NCBI GenBank assembly: GCA_016793245.1
Contig: JAEUHW010000055.1
Span: forward strand, 1-51,126
Direction: 5' to 3'
Length of the DNA stretch: 51,126 nt
Source: Planctomycetota bacterium
GTDB taxonomy: Bacteria > Planctomycetota > UBA1135 > JADKAF01
In this document: piece after piece, positions 1 to 10,081 of the stretch
How the letters are laid out: the number at the start of each line of letters is the position of its first letter
Position numbering within the stretch: position 1 is the first letter of the stretch
Made by a program: the position numbers and the translations under genes
Notes under the pieces: model-generated
The model's input: the letters and a program-made list of their open reading frames with translations, nothing else
Databases searched by the model: none
Told to the model about the DNA's origin: nothing

Positions 1-3000
1 TGATCGCCTTGGTGTGGTTCGGCAGCGGGCGCCTCGTGCGCTTCACGCAGCGGAAGAAGCAGCGCCGCTTCGACGCCGGCGTCGCCGCGCGCGAGGGCAT
101 CGACGACCGCAAGCGCGAGTGGATCTCCTGGACGAAGGAGCTCGAGCAACAGGGCATCGATCGCTACTCGCTGCCGTTCTACCTGCTGGTCGGCGAGCCG
201 CAGTCGGGGAAGAGCGTCCTGCTCCAGAACTCGGACCTCACCTTCCCGTTCGGGCAGTCGCGGCTCTCGGGTGTCGGCGGCACGCGCGGCTGCGACTGGT
301 GGTTCACCGAGGAGGCCGTGATCCTGGACTTGGCCGGGCGCCTCTTTACGCACGAAGGCGGCGCCAGCGACGAGTCCGAGTGGGCCGCGTTCCTGGAGCT
401 GCTCGCCAACTATCGCCCGATCTGCCCCGCGAACGGTCTGATCCTCGTCATCCCCTGCGACAGCCTGCTGAAGGACGATCGCGAGGAGACGACGAGGAAG
501 GCGAACAAGATCCAGAACGCGCTGCTCACGCTGACCGGCAAGCTGCAGGCGCAGGTGCCGATCTACGTCGTGCTGACGAAGGCCGACCGCATCTTCGGCT
601 TCGCCGAGACGGTGCATCGCCTGGAGTCGGAGCAGCGCCAGCAGATGTTCGGCTGGTCGCGCCCGGCGGAGGCGTACGAGGCGCCCTTCGACATCGTCGA
701 GGTACGGCGCGCGTTCGAGCAGTTCGTCGGCCGCGCGCGCACGCTGCGCGACACGATGGTCGCGACCGTGCGCCTGCCGGAAGGCCTGGGCGAAGTCGAT
801 CGCATGTACGCCTTCCCCGACGAGCTGGAGGCGCTCTTCCCGGCCCTCGAGCTCTACCTGAAGCGCGTCTTCTCCGACTCGAAGCTCGTCGATCACCTCT
901 ACTTCCGCGGCTTCTATCTCACCAGCGGTCTGCAGACCGGGACGCCGATCGCGAAAGTGTGCGCGGAGCTGCTCGGCACGACGGGCGAGGCGGATCTCCG
1001 CGATCTCGCGGCGCTGTTCACTAAGCAGCAGGCGTACTTCATCAAGGACCTCGTGCGCCGGCGTGTCTTCAGCGAGCGCGGTCTCGTCCGCCCGACGCGC
1101 GCGCGCGTCGCCGTCGCGAAGCGGAACGCCTGGATCGGCTACGGCGCCGCCGCATCGATCGCCGCGGTGAGCGTCGTCGCGAGCGCCTACTACGTCTTCA
1201 CCGAGTACTCCTCCAGCGAGCTCGGCAAGTTCCGCGTCGCGCTGCGCGCGGCGGCCGAGAGCGCGAACGCGGAGGCGCCGAACGCCGGCGAGCTCCTGAA
1301 GTCGCTGGATGCCGTGTGGGAGGCGAAGCAGATCGCCCCGCGTTCGCTGGAGAGCGCGGGCGTCAATCGCTCCGAGTCCTTCGAGAAGCTCTACGCATCG
1401 CTCTGCGACCAGCGCTTCACGCCCGCGCTGCGGGTTCTGATGGAGGAGCGGCTGGAAGAGCACGGGAAGAGCGGCGCGATCGCCGCGGCGGATCACGAGG
1501 GCTTCCTGCGTCGCTCGCGCCAGTTGGCGCTGCTGCTCGGCGGCTTCGATCCCAGCGCGTCGGCTAACTTCGCGGCGCTCGAGGATCTCCTGCCCGCGAG
1601 CCTCGTCTCCGGTGCCCAGCGGGTCTACGCGCAGCGCGCGGAGCTCGCCGCCGATCTACCCGTGCCGCTCTCGCGCATCGACGCCGCGAAGACCGCACTC
1701 CTGACGACGCCGGAGCTGGTGGAGCGCCTGTGGGCGCGGACGCTCTGGCCGCAGGCCGCGAATCAAGTGACGGGTGCCGCTGGCTATCTCGTCGCGTGGG
1801 AAGCGCTCGTGCGCAGCCATCGCGCGATCTCCGCCGCGGCGACGCAGCCGCGCGAAGCGGAGCTGCCCGCGTTCTTGCTCGAAGCCGCGCGCTATCACCA
1901 CGCGCATGGCGCGCTGCGCAGCGCGAGTCTCACGAAGGCGCTGAAGAGCTCCGGCGAGCGGCAATGGCTGCTCGTGAAGAAGGACGTGCAGGACGGCCTC
2001 GAGGCGCTGCGCGGCGAGCGCGCGCGCTTGCTCGCGGCGCGCGGTGCCGCGGACGCCGAGGCTTGGAAGGAGCTCGAGCTGCTGCGCACGTTCGTGGAGA
2101 ACACGGCGTTCGCGCGCGCGGCGCTGCTGCCCGAAGGCCGCGGCGTCGGGGACGTGATCGGCGCGCTCGACGGACCGAGGACCCAAGTGCCGAGCGCGGA
2201 GCTCCAGGCGCTGCTCCTCGATCCGCTCGCCACGGTGAGTGCTCCCGCCGCGCTGCCCGCGCCGGAGGCGCTCGAGGAGAGGAGCCTCGCCGCGCTGCCC
2301 ACGGACGCTCCGCGAGTCATCGAAGTCGCGCGCTTGGCGAACGACGGCGGGCTCGCGCGCAAGGTCGTGCGCTGGCGCCTCGCCGCGCTGCAAGGGCCGT
2401 ATCTGCGGAGCTACGGCGATGAGGCGCGCCTCGGCGCGGCCCTGAGCGCAGGTGCGCCTCGACCGCAGCGCACCCTGCCGCCGCTGCTGGAGCACGCGTC
2501 CGCGCTCGAGCGCGCGCTGAAGAGCCTCGCCGAGGGCGACGCGACGGCGCAGAGCGATCTCGCACCTTGGGTCGAGGCGCTCACCAACGCGCGGACGAAC
2601 GCGATCCGCGCCGCGCGACCGCTGATCCCGAGTTGGAGCGAGGATCCGGCCGCGGGTCTCGACGAGACCTTGATGCGCGCGCTCGGTCGCGACGGCAGCG
2701 CCGATGCGCAGGACCTGGCGCTGCTGCATCTCTCGGAAGTGCAGCGCGCGTGCAATCAGCGCTGGAGCACCGCCGAAGAAGGCGGAGCCGAGCGCACCAT
2801 CGCGCTCGTGCGCGAGCTCGACGAGCACGTGCGCCGCGCATCGACCTACGGTCCGAGCGGCGCCGTGGAGCAAGCGCTCGGAGCTTGGCTCAGCAACGAC
2901 GCGCGCCCCGTGCTCGTGCAGCGCGTCGCCCTCCACGAGCGAGACCTCCTCACGGCGAGCCCCGCGCTGCGCGAGATGACGACCTTGCTCGATGCGGTGC

Positions 3001-4163
3001 GCATCGTGAAGCAGGAGCTGAAGCCGAATCAGCTCCGCGCGTGGCACGACAAGCTCAGCAGCGTCGAGTGGAAGGTGCTGGACGGCGCGCAGATCGCGGA
3101 TGCGCTCGCGCGCTTGGAGCGCCGCGCCGAGCTCGAGGCGCCGGCCGGAGAGCTCGCGCGCACGAGCGCGCGCATCGCCGACTTCGCGGACTTCGCGAAG
3201 GAGCGCGCGGCGTGGCTCGATGCGAGCGCGATCGCGTTCGAGCGCGCCACGGACGGCGGTCCGCTGGCGAAGGCGCTCGCGGACTTGCGCAGCGCGCGGC
3301 TCGGTCGACCCGCGGATCGCTCGACGATCAGCTCGGTCGCCGACTGGTACGTCGATCGCCTCTACGCGAACTTGGAGCGGCTCGCCGTGGAGCGCCTGCG
3401 CGTGCTCTATCAAGGCGACGTGGAGCGCAAGCTGACGACGAACCTGGAGCTCGTCTTCTTCGCGGGCGCGAGCCAGCTCGCCGAGCTCGCGGTGAAGCGC
3501 GATGCGATCGGAGCGGAGCTCGCCGCGTTCCTCGGCCCCGACGGCGAGTTCGAGAAGCTGCAGCGCCTCTACCTGCAGGAGCAGCGGCTCGCGTTCCGGC
3601 CTGCGCGCGAGGAGTCGCCGGCGACGGAGTTCTTCGCGTTCGACTACTTCCTGCGCGACCTGCGCCAGTTCCTGAGCGGGGAAGAGCAGCCGATGAAGGC
3701 GCTCGATCAGTGCGCGGTCGAGATCGCGCTCGCCCCGGTCGGCATCGACGAACCGGACTCGGTGTGGCGGCGCTGCAACTACCTCTTCACCTGCTTCCGC
3801 ACCGGCGACGCCAACAACTTCTTCGACTTCGCCCAGTTGAACGAAGGCTCGCGCTTCGGTCCGCTCGCCTGGAGCTTCCGCCCGGGCAACGCCGAGCAGG
3901 TCTGGCTGCGCTGGAGCAAGTCCGCCGCGGCGCTGCCGGCCGGGCGCACGCAGCCCGATGACGCCGAGCTGCGCGTCGGCTCCGCCTTCGCGCCGCTCGC
4001 GCTGGCCTGGATCCTCGGCCGCCCGCTCGATGCGGGTGCCGCTTCGAAGCGCTGGGAGATCACGAGCAGCTTCGCGAAGCCCGCGAAGGACACTCGCGCG
4101 CGCTTCCTCCTCGATTTCGCGCGACCGGTGCCGCTCCGCCCGAGCTACCGCGTGCGCTCTTAG
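1..4163 (+). CDS. tssM: T6SS membrane-complex protein TssM (IcmF), 5' end outside window
   Basis: Inner-membrane core protein of the T6SS, which anchors the baseplate and spans to the outer-membrane lipoprotein TssJ. The frame is open to the left edge (codons ATC GCC TTG before GTG TGG TTC read as hydrophobic IALVWF), so the first membrane helix or helices are cut off and no true start is visible. Counting from the TTG at 9, a Walker A motif GEPQSGKS lies at about residues 62-69 with the IcmF GTPase-like domain behind it. One membrane helix follows at about 374-394 (AWIGYGAAASIAAVSVV). The long periplasmic C-terminal part runs to residue 1384. With the few missing N-terminal residues this is at the long end for TssM. 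It ends 12 bases before tagF, so it is the first visible gene of the operon; tssJ, tssK and tssL probably lie to the left. Family assignment is firm. Confidence 0.93.
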   Translation, partial: IALVWFGSGRLVRFTQRKKQRRFDAGVAAREGIDDRKREWISWTKELEQQGIDRYSLPFYLLVGEPQSGKSVLLQNSDLTFPFGQSRLSGVGGTRGCDWWFTEEAVILDLAGRLFTHEGGASDESEWAAFLELLANYRPICPANGLILVIPCDSLLKDDREETTRKANKIQNALLTLTGKLQAQVPIYVVLTKADRIFGFAETVHRLESEQRQQMFGWSRPAEAYEAPFDIVEVRRAFEQFVGRARTLRDTMVATVRLPEGLGEVDRMYAFPDELEALFPALELYLKRVFSDSKLVDHLYFRGFYLTSGLQTGTPIAKVCAELLGTTGEADLRDLAALFTKQQAYFIKDLVRRRVFSERGLVRPTRARVAVAKRNAWIGYGAAASIAAVSVVASAYYVFTEYSSSELGKFRVALRAAAESANAEAPNAGELLKSLDAVWEAKQIAPRSLESAGVNRSESFEKLYASLCDQRFTPALRVLMEERLEEHGKSGAIAAADHEGFLRRSRQLALLLGGFDPSASANFAALEDLLPASLVSGAQRVYAQRAELAADLPVPLSRIDAAKTALLTTPELVERLWARTLWPQAANQVTGAAGYLVAWEALVRSHRAISAAATQPREAELPAFLLEAARYHHAHGALRSASLTKALKSSGERQWLLVKKDVQDGLEALRGERARLLAARGAADAEAWKELELLRTFVENTAFARAALLPEGRGVGDVIGALDGPRTQVPSAELQALLLDPLATVSAPAALPAPEALEERSLAALPTDAPRVIEVARLANDGGLARKVVRWRLAALQGPYLRSYGDEARLGAALSAGAPRPQRTLPPLLEHASALERALKSLAEGDATAQSDLAPWVEALTNARTNAIRAARPLIPSWSEDPAAGLDETLMRALGRDGSADAQDLALLHLSEVQRACNQRWSTAEEGGAERTIALVRELDEHVRRASTYGPSGAVEQALGAWLSNDARPVLVQRVALHERDLLTASPALREMTTLLDAVRIVKQELKPNQLRAWHDKLSSVEWKVLDGAQIADALARLERRAELEAPAGELARTSARIADFADFAKERAAWLDASAIAFERATDGGPLAKALADLRSARLGRPADRSTISSVADWYVDRLYANLERLAVERLRVLYQGDVERKLTTNLELVFFAGASQLAELAVKRDAIGAELAAFLGPDGEFEKLQRLYLQEQRLAFRPAREESPATEFFAFDYFLRDLRQFLSGEEQPMKALDQCAVEIALAPVGIDEPDSVWRRCNYLFTCFRTGDANNFFDFAQLNEGSRFGPLAWSFRPGNAEQVWLRWSKSAAALPAGRTQPDDAELRVGSAFAPLALAWILGRPLDAGAASKRWEITSSFAKPAKDTRARFLLDFARPVPLRPSYRVRS

Positions 4164-4175
4164 GCCCACCTCTCC

Positions 4176-5123
4176 ATGGCTCTCTTCGAGCGTTTCCAGC
4201 GCGAAGCTCCTTACCTCCAGGCCTACGGCAAGCTGCCGCTCGCGAAGGACTACCTCCGCGTCGGCGCGAGCCAAGGGCACGGCCGCGCGCTGCGGGAATG
4301 GTTGGACCACGCGTACTCCGGCAGCGTCGCCGCGAAGGGCGGCGCACCTTCGTTGCCGTGGCCCGCGCGCTTCGTGATCGGCTGCGGCGCCGACGAGCCG
4401 CTGATGGGCAGCATCTGGGCGAGCAGCGATCGCGGCGGGGAGCGCCCGTTCCCCTTTACGCTCTTCGTGGAGCGGCGGCGGAAGGCGCTCGCGACCGAGC
4501 TCGCGGAGGACGAGACCGCTCTTGCCGCGATCTGGAGCGAGCTCGAGCGCGCCTACGAGGAACATCGCGGGATCGCCGACGGCGAGCGCTATCTCGCCTG
4601 GATGCGCGAGCGCTCGCTCGCGCCGAAGGAGCTCTCCTCGGCGCGGCTGGAGCGCCTCTCGTGGGAGACCTGGGTGCGCGCGCTCTGGCCCGAGGAGGGA
4701 CAGGACGGGCTGCAGGAGATCCTGGTCTCGCTGATGCGCCTCGGCCGCGTCGCGTACCGCCGACCGCTGCGCTTGCCGCTGGTCCAGGACTTGGCGGCCT
4801 TTCCGCAAGTGCACGCGTGGTCGAGCGCGCTCGCCGCGGCGCAGCTCCTCGGCAAGGGCGAACTGCCGACGCTCTTCTTCCCGCAGGCGCCGCAGAGCGG
4901 GAGCGAGCCCTCGTTCTGCACCTTCTTCCTCGCGCCGCTCGGGCCCAACGACGCGGCGTGGATCGCGCCGAAGAGCGCGCACGGCGATCTCGGGGAAGGG
5001 GACTACACGCCTTCGCTGCCGCGGCGCGCGGGGGTAGAAGCGCCGACGCCGGAGAACGCGCCGTTGCTCGCGGAGTCGCTGCGCGGGGCGATCGCGAGTG
5101 CGCGGGCGCGGACGGCGCGCTGA
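4176..5123 (+). CDS. tagF: T6SS-associated protein TagF
   Basis: 315 residues starting at an ATG 12 bases after the tssM stop. The N-terminal part carries the TagF signature (YGKLPLAKDYLRVG, residues 17-30, compare the usual GKLPxxGDF). It is followed by a W-rich segment with WPARFVIGCG and a 'GGERPFPFTLFVE' stretch typical of the family. In Pseudomonas TagF is a post-translational repressor that keeps the T6SS off by binding the Fha scaffold; other species fuse it to a PppA phosphatase. No phosphatase is fused here. The C-terminal half (after about residue 160) is less recognisable, with PRRAGVEAPTPEN near the end. The PpkA-like kinase at the far end of the operon fits threonine-phosphorylation control of the system. 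Assignment rests on motif and context. Confidence 0.8.
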   Translation: MALFERFQREAPYLQAYGKLPLAKDYLRVGASQGHGRALREWLDHAYSGSVAAKGGAPSLPWPARFVIGCGADEPLMGSIWASSDRGGERPFPFTLFVERRRKALATELAEDETALAAIWSELERAYEEHRGIADGERYLAWMRERSLAPKELSSARLERLSWETWVRALWPEEGQDGLQEILVSLMRLGRVAYRRPLRLPLVQDLAAFPQVHAWSSALAAAQLLGKGELPTLFFPQAPQSGSEPSFCTFFLAPLGPNDAAWIAPKSAHGDLGEGDYTPSLPRRAGVEAPTPENAPLLAESLRGAIASARARTAR

Positions 5124-5204
5124 GCGCGGCGCGGGCGCCCGCTCTCCTTGCACCGCTGCAGCTGGCTCCCTAGACTGCGCCCTCCCGTCCGACCCGTGAC
5201 CCGC

Positions 5205-5223
5205 CACGGCGCGCTGCGCCGTG
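5205..5223 (+). other. Intercistronic hairpin between tagF and tssA
   Basis: An 8-bp stem (CACGGCGC / GCGCCGTG) with a GCT loop lies in the 125-base gap, 25 bases before the tssA start. There is no T-run, so it may be an mRNA-stability or processing element rather than a terminator. No promoter was recognised in the gap. Confidence 0.35.
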
Positions 5224-5248
5224 TCCGCTGCGGAGCCTCGCCTGCACC

Positions 5249-6391
5249 ATGGGCTCACCCTCCGTCCTCGACTTCGAAGCGCTGCTCGCGCCGATCCCCG
5301 GCGAGAAGGCGACGGGCGTGGATCTCCGTCAGGACGTCTCCAGCTCCGCCGAGTACTACCGCATCAAGGATGCGCGGACCGCGGCGCGCGCCGCCGAGCG
5401 CCAAGGCGAGTTCGGCTCGGTGATCGGCATGGCCGAGGCGCAGATCTGGCGGCCGATCATCGAAGACGCGAGCCAGGCGCTCGCGCAGCGCACGAAGGAC
5501 CTGGAGATCGTGGCCTGGCTGATCGAGGCGCTCGTGCGCGCCGAGGGCTTCGCCGGACTGCGCGATGGCTTCCGGCTCGCGCGCGAGCTCGTCGTGCGCC
5601 ATTGGGACGGCCTCTATCCCACGCCGGACGAAGACGGCATCGCGACGCGCATCTCGCCCATCGCGGGGCTGAACGGATCCGGCGCCGAAGGCACGCTGGT
5701 GGCACCGCTCGCGCGCATCCCGATCACCGAGGGGCGGAGTCTCGAGCCGTTCTCGATGTGGACCGTGCGCAGCGCGCTGGCCGTCGAGAAGCTGCCTGCG
5801 AAGGAGAAGGAAGCGCGCTTGAAGGAAGGCGCGCTCGCCATGGACGCCGTGGCGAAGGCCGTGCGCGAGTCGGCTCCGTCGTTCTTCGTGAACCTGGTCG
5901 CCGACATCGAGGAAGCGCAGGCCGAGCTGAAGGCGCTGGGTGCCGAGCTCGATGCGCGCTGCAAGGCCGACGCGCCTTCGACCTCGGCCCTCGCCGATGC
6001 GCTGGTCTCGGCGCGCGATCTCGTGCGCGACATCGCGCGCGAGGTCCTGGCGGCCTCCGCGGCCCAGAGCGCGAAGGTCGAAGCGGCGGCGGCTGCCGCC
6101 GCGGAGGCCCCCGCGACCGGCGGAGCGGCCGCGGCGCCCGCGGCCTCTGCCGCGCCGGTGGTCCAGAACCAGGTGCACTCGCGCGAAGACGCCTTCCGCC
6201 TGGTCGGCCTCGTCGCCGAGTACTTCCGCGAGCACGAGCCGCATACTCCGATCACGATGTTGCTCGAGCGCGCGAGCCGCTGGGGACGCATGTCCCTGCC
6301 CGAGCTCCTCGCCGAGCTGATCCCGAACGACGCCGCGCGCGCCACCTTCGCCCAGATGACGGGACTCGAGTTCCCGAAGCCGCAGAAGTGA
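5249..6391 (+). CDS. tssA: T6SS baseplate/cap protein TssA (ImpA N-terminal domain)
   Basis: 380 residues. TssA proteins prime assembly of the tail tube and sheath and contact the baseplate. The N-terminus has the ImpA_N hallmark: LLAPIPGEKATGVDLR (residues 11-26) then YYRIKDAR, as in other TssA proteins. Residues about 30-180 form the conserved ImpA_N domain with HWDGLYPTPDEDG near 120. An Ala/Pro-rich linker follows at about 270-305. The helical C-terminus carries SREDAFRLV and RASRWGRMSLPELL, a segment shared by short TssA proteins. The ATG at 5249 fits the family N-terminus exactly. The protein is about the length of the short TssA class, without the longer C-terminal extensions seen in dodecameric E. 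coli TssA. Confidence 0.9.
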   Translation: MGSPSVLDFEALLAPIPGEKATGVDLRQDVSSSAEYYRIKDARTAARAAERQGEFGSVIGMAEAQIWRPIIEDASQALAQRTKDLEIVAWLIEALVRAEGFAGLRDGFRLARELVVRHWDGLYPTPDEDGIATRISPIAGLNGSGAEGTLVAPLARIPITEGRSLEPFSMWTVRSALAVEKLPAKEKEARLKEGALAMDAVAKAVRESAPSFFVNLVADIEEAQAELKALGAELDARCKADAPSTSALADALVSARDLVRDIAREVLAASAAQSAKVEAAAAAAAEAPATGGAAAAPAASAAPVVQNQVHSREDAFRLVGLVAEYFREHEPHTPITMLLERASRWGRMSLPELLAELIPNDAARATFAQMTGLEFPKPQK

Positions 6392-6484
6392 GCGCGCTCC
6401 GGTGAGTCCCCCCGGGTCGCTGCGCCGCGGCGACCTCTCCGCTCTCCAACACAACCGTACTCACGCAGGAAGCCAGAGGTTCCG

Positions 6485-7009
6485 ATGGCCGGTATCCACG
6501 ACAAGCTGAACCGCGTGCGCAAACCGCGCGTGCACATCTCCTACGAAGTCGAGACGGGCGGCGCGCAAGTGCAGCGCGAGCTGCCCTTCGTCGTCGGCGT
6601 CCTCGGCGACTTCTCGGGGAACCCCGAGCAGGCGCTGAAGCCCCTGAAGGATCGCAAGTTCGTCCAGATCGATCGCGACAACTTCGACGACGTGATGGCG
6701 AAGGTCGCGCCCGAGCTGAACATGAAGGTCGCGAACACGATCGCGGGCGACGGCAGCGAGATGGCCGTGAAGCTCAAGTTCAACAGCATGGCCGACTTCG
6801 ATCCGGCGAAGATCGCCGAGCAGGTCGAGCCGCTGAAGAAGCTGCTCGAGACGCGCGCGAAGTTGAACGACCTGATGACCAAGGTCGATCGCTCCGAGGA
6901 GCTGGAAGGCATCCTCGAGAAGGTGCTGCAGAACCAGGGTGATCTCGACAAGTTGAAGAAGGAGCTCGGTCTCGGCGAAGGCGGAGCCCCGGCTGGAGGA
7001 GCGTCCTGA
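6485..7009 (+). CDS. tssB: T6SS contractile sheath small subunit TssB (VipA)
   Basis: 174 residues, normal length for TssB. It pairs with TssC to form the contractile sheath. The N-terminal motif [20 protein letters not shown] (residues 7-26) and the segment [15 protein letters not shown] are diagnostic of the ImpB/VipA family. [19 protein letters not shown] near residue 98 is the second conserved block. An AGAGG-like ribosome site sits just before the ATG at 6485. The stop TGA is one base before the tssC ATG, so the two sheath genes are translationally coupled, as expected for a 1:1 heterodimer. The C-terminus is a Gly/Ala-rich tail. Confidence 0.95.
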   Translation: MAGIHDKLNRVRKPRVHISYEVETGGAQVQRELPFVVGVLGDFSGNPEQALKPLKDRKFVQIDRDNFDDVMAKVAPELNMKVANTIAGDGSEMAVKLKFNSMADFDPAKIAEQVEPLKKLLETRAKLNDLMTKVDRSEELEGILEKVLQNQGDLDKLKKELGLGEGGAPAGGAS

Positions 7010-7010
7010 G

Positions 7011-8498
7011 ATGGCAGATCAACAAGCAGAAGGCGCAGCCAAAGCTGCAGTGACCCAGGACGCCGCGACGTCGAGTCTCCTCGACCAGGCGATCGCCGCG
7101 ACCAAGCAGACCGAGCGCTCGCGCGCCCAGGAGCTGCTGACCACGCTCGCCGAGGAGGCGATGCGCGGGACGGTCACCTGGTCGAAGAACCTGACCGTGA
7201 CCTTCCGGGAGGCGATCCAGGGCCTGGATCGCGTCATCTCGAAGCAGCTCGCGGCGATCATGCACGCGGAGCCGTTCACGAAGCTCGAAGGCTCGTGGCG
7301 CGGCCTGCACCATCTGGTGATGAACTCGGAGACCGGCACCGGGCTCAAGATCCGGATGATGAACGTGAAGAAGAAGGAGCTCTTCAAGGATCTCAGCAAG
7401 GCGGTCGAGTTCGACCAGAGCGAGACCTGGAAGAAGCTCTACGAGAACGAGTTCGGGACCCCGGGCGGCGAGCCCTACGGCGCGCTGATCGGCGACTACG
7501 AGATCACGAATCACCCGGACGACATCGAGCTCTTGGCGAACATGTCGCACGTGGCGGCCGGCGCCTTCGCGCCGTTCATCACCTCGCCCGGGCCCGGCTT
7601 CTTCGGCTTCGACAACTGGGAGCAGCTCAGCAAGCCGCGCGATCTCGAGAAGATCTTCGAGTCGCAGGAGTACGCGAAGTGGCGCGCGTTCCGCGAGTCG
7701 GATGACGCGCGCTTCGTGACGCTCACGATGCCGCGGACGCTCGCGCGCCTGCCCTACGGCGCGACGACGAAGCCGGTCGAGGAGTTCGGCTTCGAAGAGC
7801 TGGACCCGGCCAAGAAGGGCGGGTTGGAGCACGACCAGTACTGCTGGATGAACGCGGCCTACGTCATGGGGACCACCATGACCAACGCGTTCGCTCAGTA
7901 CGGCTTCTGCACCGCGATCCGCGGCGCCGAAGGCGGCGGCAAGGTCCAGGGCCTGCCGACGCACACCTTCACCACCGACGAAGGCGACACCGACACCAAG
8001 TGCCCGACGGAGATCGCGATCACCGACCGGCGCGAGGCGGAGCTCAGCAAGTGCGGGTTCCTCCCGCTCTGCCATTACAAGAACACCGACTACGCGGTGT
8101 TCTTCGGCGCGCAGACGTCGCAGAAGCCGAAGAAGTACGACAAGCCCGACGCGACCGCGAACGCGGCGATCTCGGCGCGCCTGCCGTACCTGATGGCCAC
8201 CGCGCGCTTCGCGCACTACCTGAAGGTGATGGCGCGCGACAAGATCGGCTCCTTCATGGAGGCGAAGGACTGCGAGACCTGGCTGAACGGCTGGATCAAG
8301 AACTACGTGAACTCGAACCCCACGGGGGGCCAGGACACGCGTGCGAAGTACCCGCTCGCCGAGGCGCGCGTCGAGGTGAAGGAAGTCCCGGGCGCTCCGG
8401 GCTCCTACAACGCCGTCGCGTATCTCCGCCCGTGGCTGCAGATGGAAGAGCTCACCACTTCGATGCGCCTCGTCGCGCGCATCCCGAAGAAGGCCTGA
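7011..8498 (+). CDS. tssC: T6SS contractile sheath large subunit TssC (VipB)
   Basis: 495 residues, the standard TssC length. Conserved blocks run in order: [11 protein letters not shown] near residue 24, the [11 protein letters not shown] motif near 94, [33 protein letters not shown] from about 130, [11 protein letters not shown], the PR(T/I)LARLPYG block, and the C-terminal [17 protein letters not shown]. These cover sheath domains 1 and 2 and the N-terminal helix that ClpV recognises in many species. Its ribosome site (GGAGG) lies inside the 3' end of tssB. A strong intercistronic hairpin follows before the second TssC-like gene and could set the dosage of the two proteins apart. Confidence 0.96.
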   Translation: MADQQAEGAAKAAVTQDAATSSLLDQAIAATKQTERSRAQELLTTLAEEAMRGTVTWSKNLTVTFREAIQGLDRVISKQLAAIMHAEPFTKLEGSWRGLHHLVMNSETGTGLKIRMMNVKKKELFKDLSKAVEFDQSETWKKLYENEFGTPGGEPYGALIGDYEITNHPDDIELLANMSHVAAGAFAPFITSPGPGFFGFDNWEQLSKPRDLEKIFESQEYAKWRAFRESDDARFVTLTMPRTLARLPYGATTKPVEEFGFEELDPAKKGGLEHDQYCWMNAAYVMGTTMTNAFAQYGFCTAIRGAEGGGKVQGLPTHTFTTDEGDTDTKCPTEIAITDRREAELSKCGFLPLCHYKNTDYAVFFGAQTSQKPKKYDKPDATANAAISARLPYLMATARFAHYLKVMARDKIGSFMEAKDCETWLNGWIKNYVNSNPTGGQDTRAKYPLAEARVEVKEVPGAPGSYNAVAYLRPWLQMEELTTSMRLVARIPKKA

Positions 8499-8509
8499 TC
8501 CTCTCGTCC

Positions 8510-8542
8510 CGCGCGGCGAGCCCTTCTCCGGCTCGTCGCGCG
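8510..8542 (+). other. Strong hairpin between tssC and impD
   Basis: 13-bp stem with one G-T pair (arms 8510-8522 and 8530-8542, CGCGCGGCGAGCC against GGCTCGTCGCGCG) and a 7-base loop, 12 bases after the tssC stop. No T-run follows, so partial termination or 3'-end protection of a highly expressed tssBC message is more likely than full termination. Confidence 0.5.
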
Positions 8543-8559
8543 GCGCGACATCCCGATCC

Positions 8560-10068
8560 ATGCCAGCGCGCGATGGGAGCGAGCTCAGCGTCGCAGGTGC
8601 GCGCGTCGGGCGGACCGAGGGCGACCTCGCGCGCCTCGTGCGCAGCGACGCCGCGGAAGCGCTCCGGCGGTTCCTCGCTCGCGGAAATCCCGCCCTCCCT
8701 CCGACGCGCGCGAACCTGATCGCCCATCTGGCGCAGGAGATCGGCGCGATCGATCGGCTGCTCTCCGCGCAGATGGACGCGCTGCTCCATCACCCGCTGC
8801 TGCAAGCGCTGGAGGCGCGCTGGCGCGGCTTGCTGCGCCTCGTCTCGCGCGCGGCGGAAGAGGACGACGAGCTGCTGAAGATCCGCGTGCTCGACGCTTC
8901 GTGGCGCGATCTCGTGCGCGACGGCGAGCGCGCGATCGAGTTCGACCAGAGCCAGCTCTTCCAGAAGGTCTACAGCGAGGAGTTCGGCTCTCCCGGGGGC
9001 GAGCCGTTCGCGGTGTTGATCGGCGACTACGAGATCCGCCTGCGACGCACGAAGGATCACCCCGAGGACGATGTCGGAGCGCTGCGCAGCATCGCGCAGG
9101 TCGCGGCCGCGGCGTTCGCGCCGTTCATCGCGGCGGCACATCCCTCGCTCTTCGAGCTCGAGAGCTACCGCGATCTCGAGCGTTCGCTCGACTTGGGGCA
9201 ACCTCTGCGCCGTGCGGAGAACAGCGCCTGGTCGACGCTGCGCCGTCTCGACGACGCGCGCTTCGTCGGCCTCTGCCTGCCGCGGATCCTGATGCGCGCG
9301 CCGTATCGCGACGACCCCGCGCGCGCGGATGGCTGGCTCTACCGCGAGAACGCGAGCGCCCTGGACGGCTCGGGTTACCTCTGGGGCTCGGCGGCGTGGG
9401 CCTTCGGCGAAGTGCTGCTGCGCGCCTTCGCGACGAACGGCTGGCTCGCGCAGATCCGCGGCGTCGAGCGCGACCAGGATGCGGGCGGGCTCGTGCCCGA
9501 TCTGCCGCAGGACTGGTTCCTCACCGAGCGCGCGAGGCTCGTGACCAAGGGGCCGCTCGAAGTGCGGCTCTCCGCGGATCAGGAGCGCGAGCTGATCGAG
9601 CTCGGGTTCCTGGCGCTCTCGCCGTGCCAGGGCACGGGCTACGCGGCCTTCCTCGGCGCGCCTTCGCTGCGTCAGCCGATCCAGGCGGCGGGCGGCGCGC
9701 AGCAGGGCGCGCCCGTCGTGGTGAACGACAAGCTCTCGTCCATGCTGCACTACATGTTCTGCGTGGCGCGCTTCGCGCACTACGTGAAGGTGCTGGGGCG
9801 CGAGAAGGTCGGCAGCTACACGCAGGCCGCCGAGATCCAGGCCCAGCTCCAGAAGTGGCTGAGCCAGTACGCGATCTCCAACGAAGCCGCTTCGCCCGAG
9901 CTGCAGGCCAAGTACCCGCTCCGCGAAGCGCGCGTCGAAGTGCGCGAGCTCCCCGGGCGGCCGGGTATCTTCCAGACCATCGTGCACCTGCGACCGCACT
10001 ACCAGATCGATCAGATGACCACCTCCGTGAAGCTCGTGACCGAGCTCTTCGCGGCGCGCGAGGTCTGA
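8560..10068 (+). CDS. impD: Second TssC-like protein (ImpD type)
   Basis: 502 residues, clearly paralogous to TssC: ALEARWRGLLRLV (about 85-97), EFDQSQLFQKVYSEEFGSPG (about 127-146), GEPFAVLIGDYEI, AFAPFIAAAHPSLFE, and a C-terminal YQIDQMTTSVKLVTEL matching the TssC end. It lacks the TssC N-terminal helical tail block and is more diverged overall. In the Rhizobium imp locus the gene between impC and impE (impD) is also a TssC-like paralogue, and the following genes here (tagJ/impE, tssE/impF, tssF/impG, tssG/impH) continue that order. Its role is not established; a sheath variant, a sheath-end cap or a baseplate-linked subunit are possible. The start at 8560 gives the sensible N-terminus MPARDGSELS. 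Confidence 0.88.
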   Translation: MPARDGSELSVAGARVGRTEGDLARLVRSDAAEALRRFLARGNPALPPTRANLIAHLAQEIGAIDRLLSAQMDALLHHPLLQALEARWRGLLRLVSRAAEEDDELLKIRVLDASWRDLVRDGERAIEFDQSQLFQKVYSEEFGSPGGEPFAVLIGDYEIRLRRTKDHPEDDVGALRSIAQVAAAAFAPFIAAAHPSLFELESYRDLERSLDLGQPLRRAENSAWSTLRRLDDARFVGLCLPRILMRAPYRDDPARADGWLYRENASALDGSGYLWGSAAWAFGEVLLRAFATNGWLAQIRGVERDQDAGGLVPDLPQDWFLTERARLVTKGPLEVRLSADQERELIELGFLALSPCQGTGYAAFLGAPSLRQPIQAAGGAQQGAPVVVNDKLSSMLHYMFCVARFAHYVKVLGREKVGSYTQAAEIQAQLQKWLSQYAISNEAASPELQAKYPLREARVEVRELPGRPGIFQTIVHLRPHYQIDQMTTSVKLVTELFAAREV

Positions 10069-10081
10069 TCAGGAGACCGTG

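Noticed and set aside
1656..5258. Long open frame on the minus strand opposite tssM, tagF and tssA
   Set aside because: High GC removes stop codons from the opposite strand; its protein is Arg/Ala/Glu-rich low complexity and clashes with three well-recognised T6SS genes.
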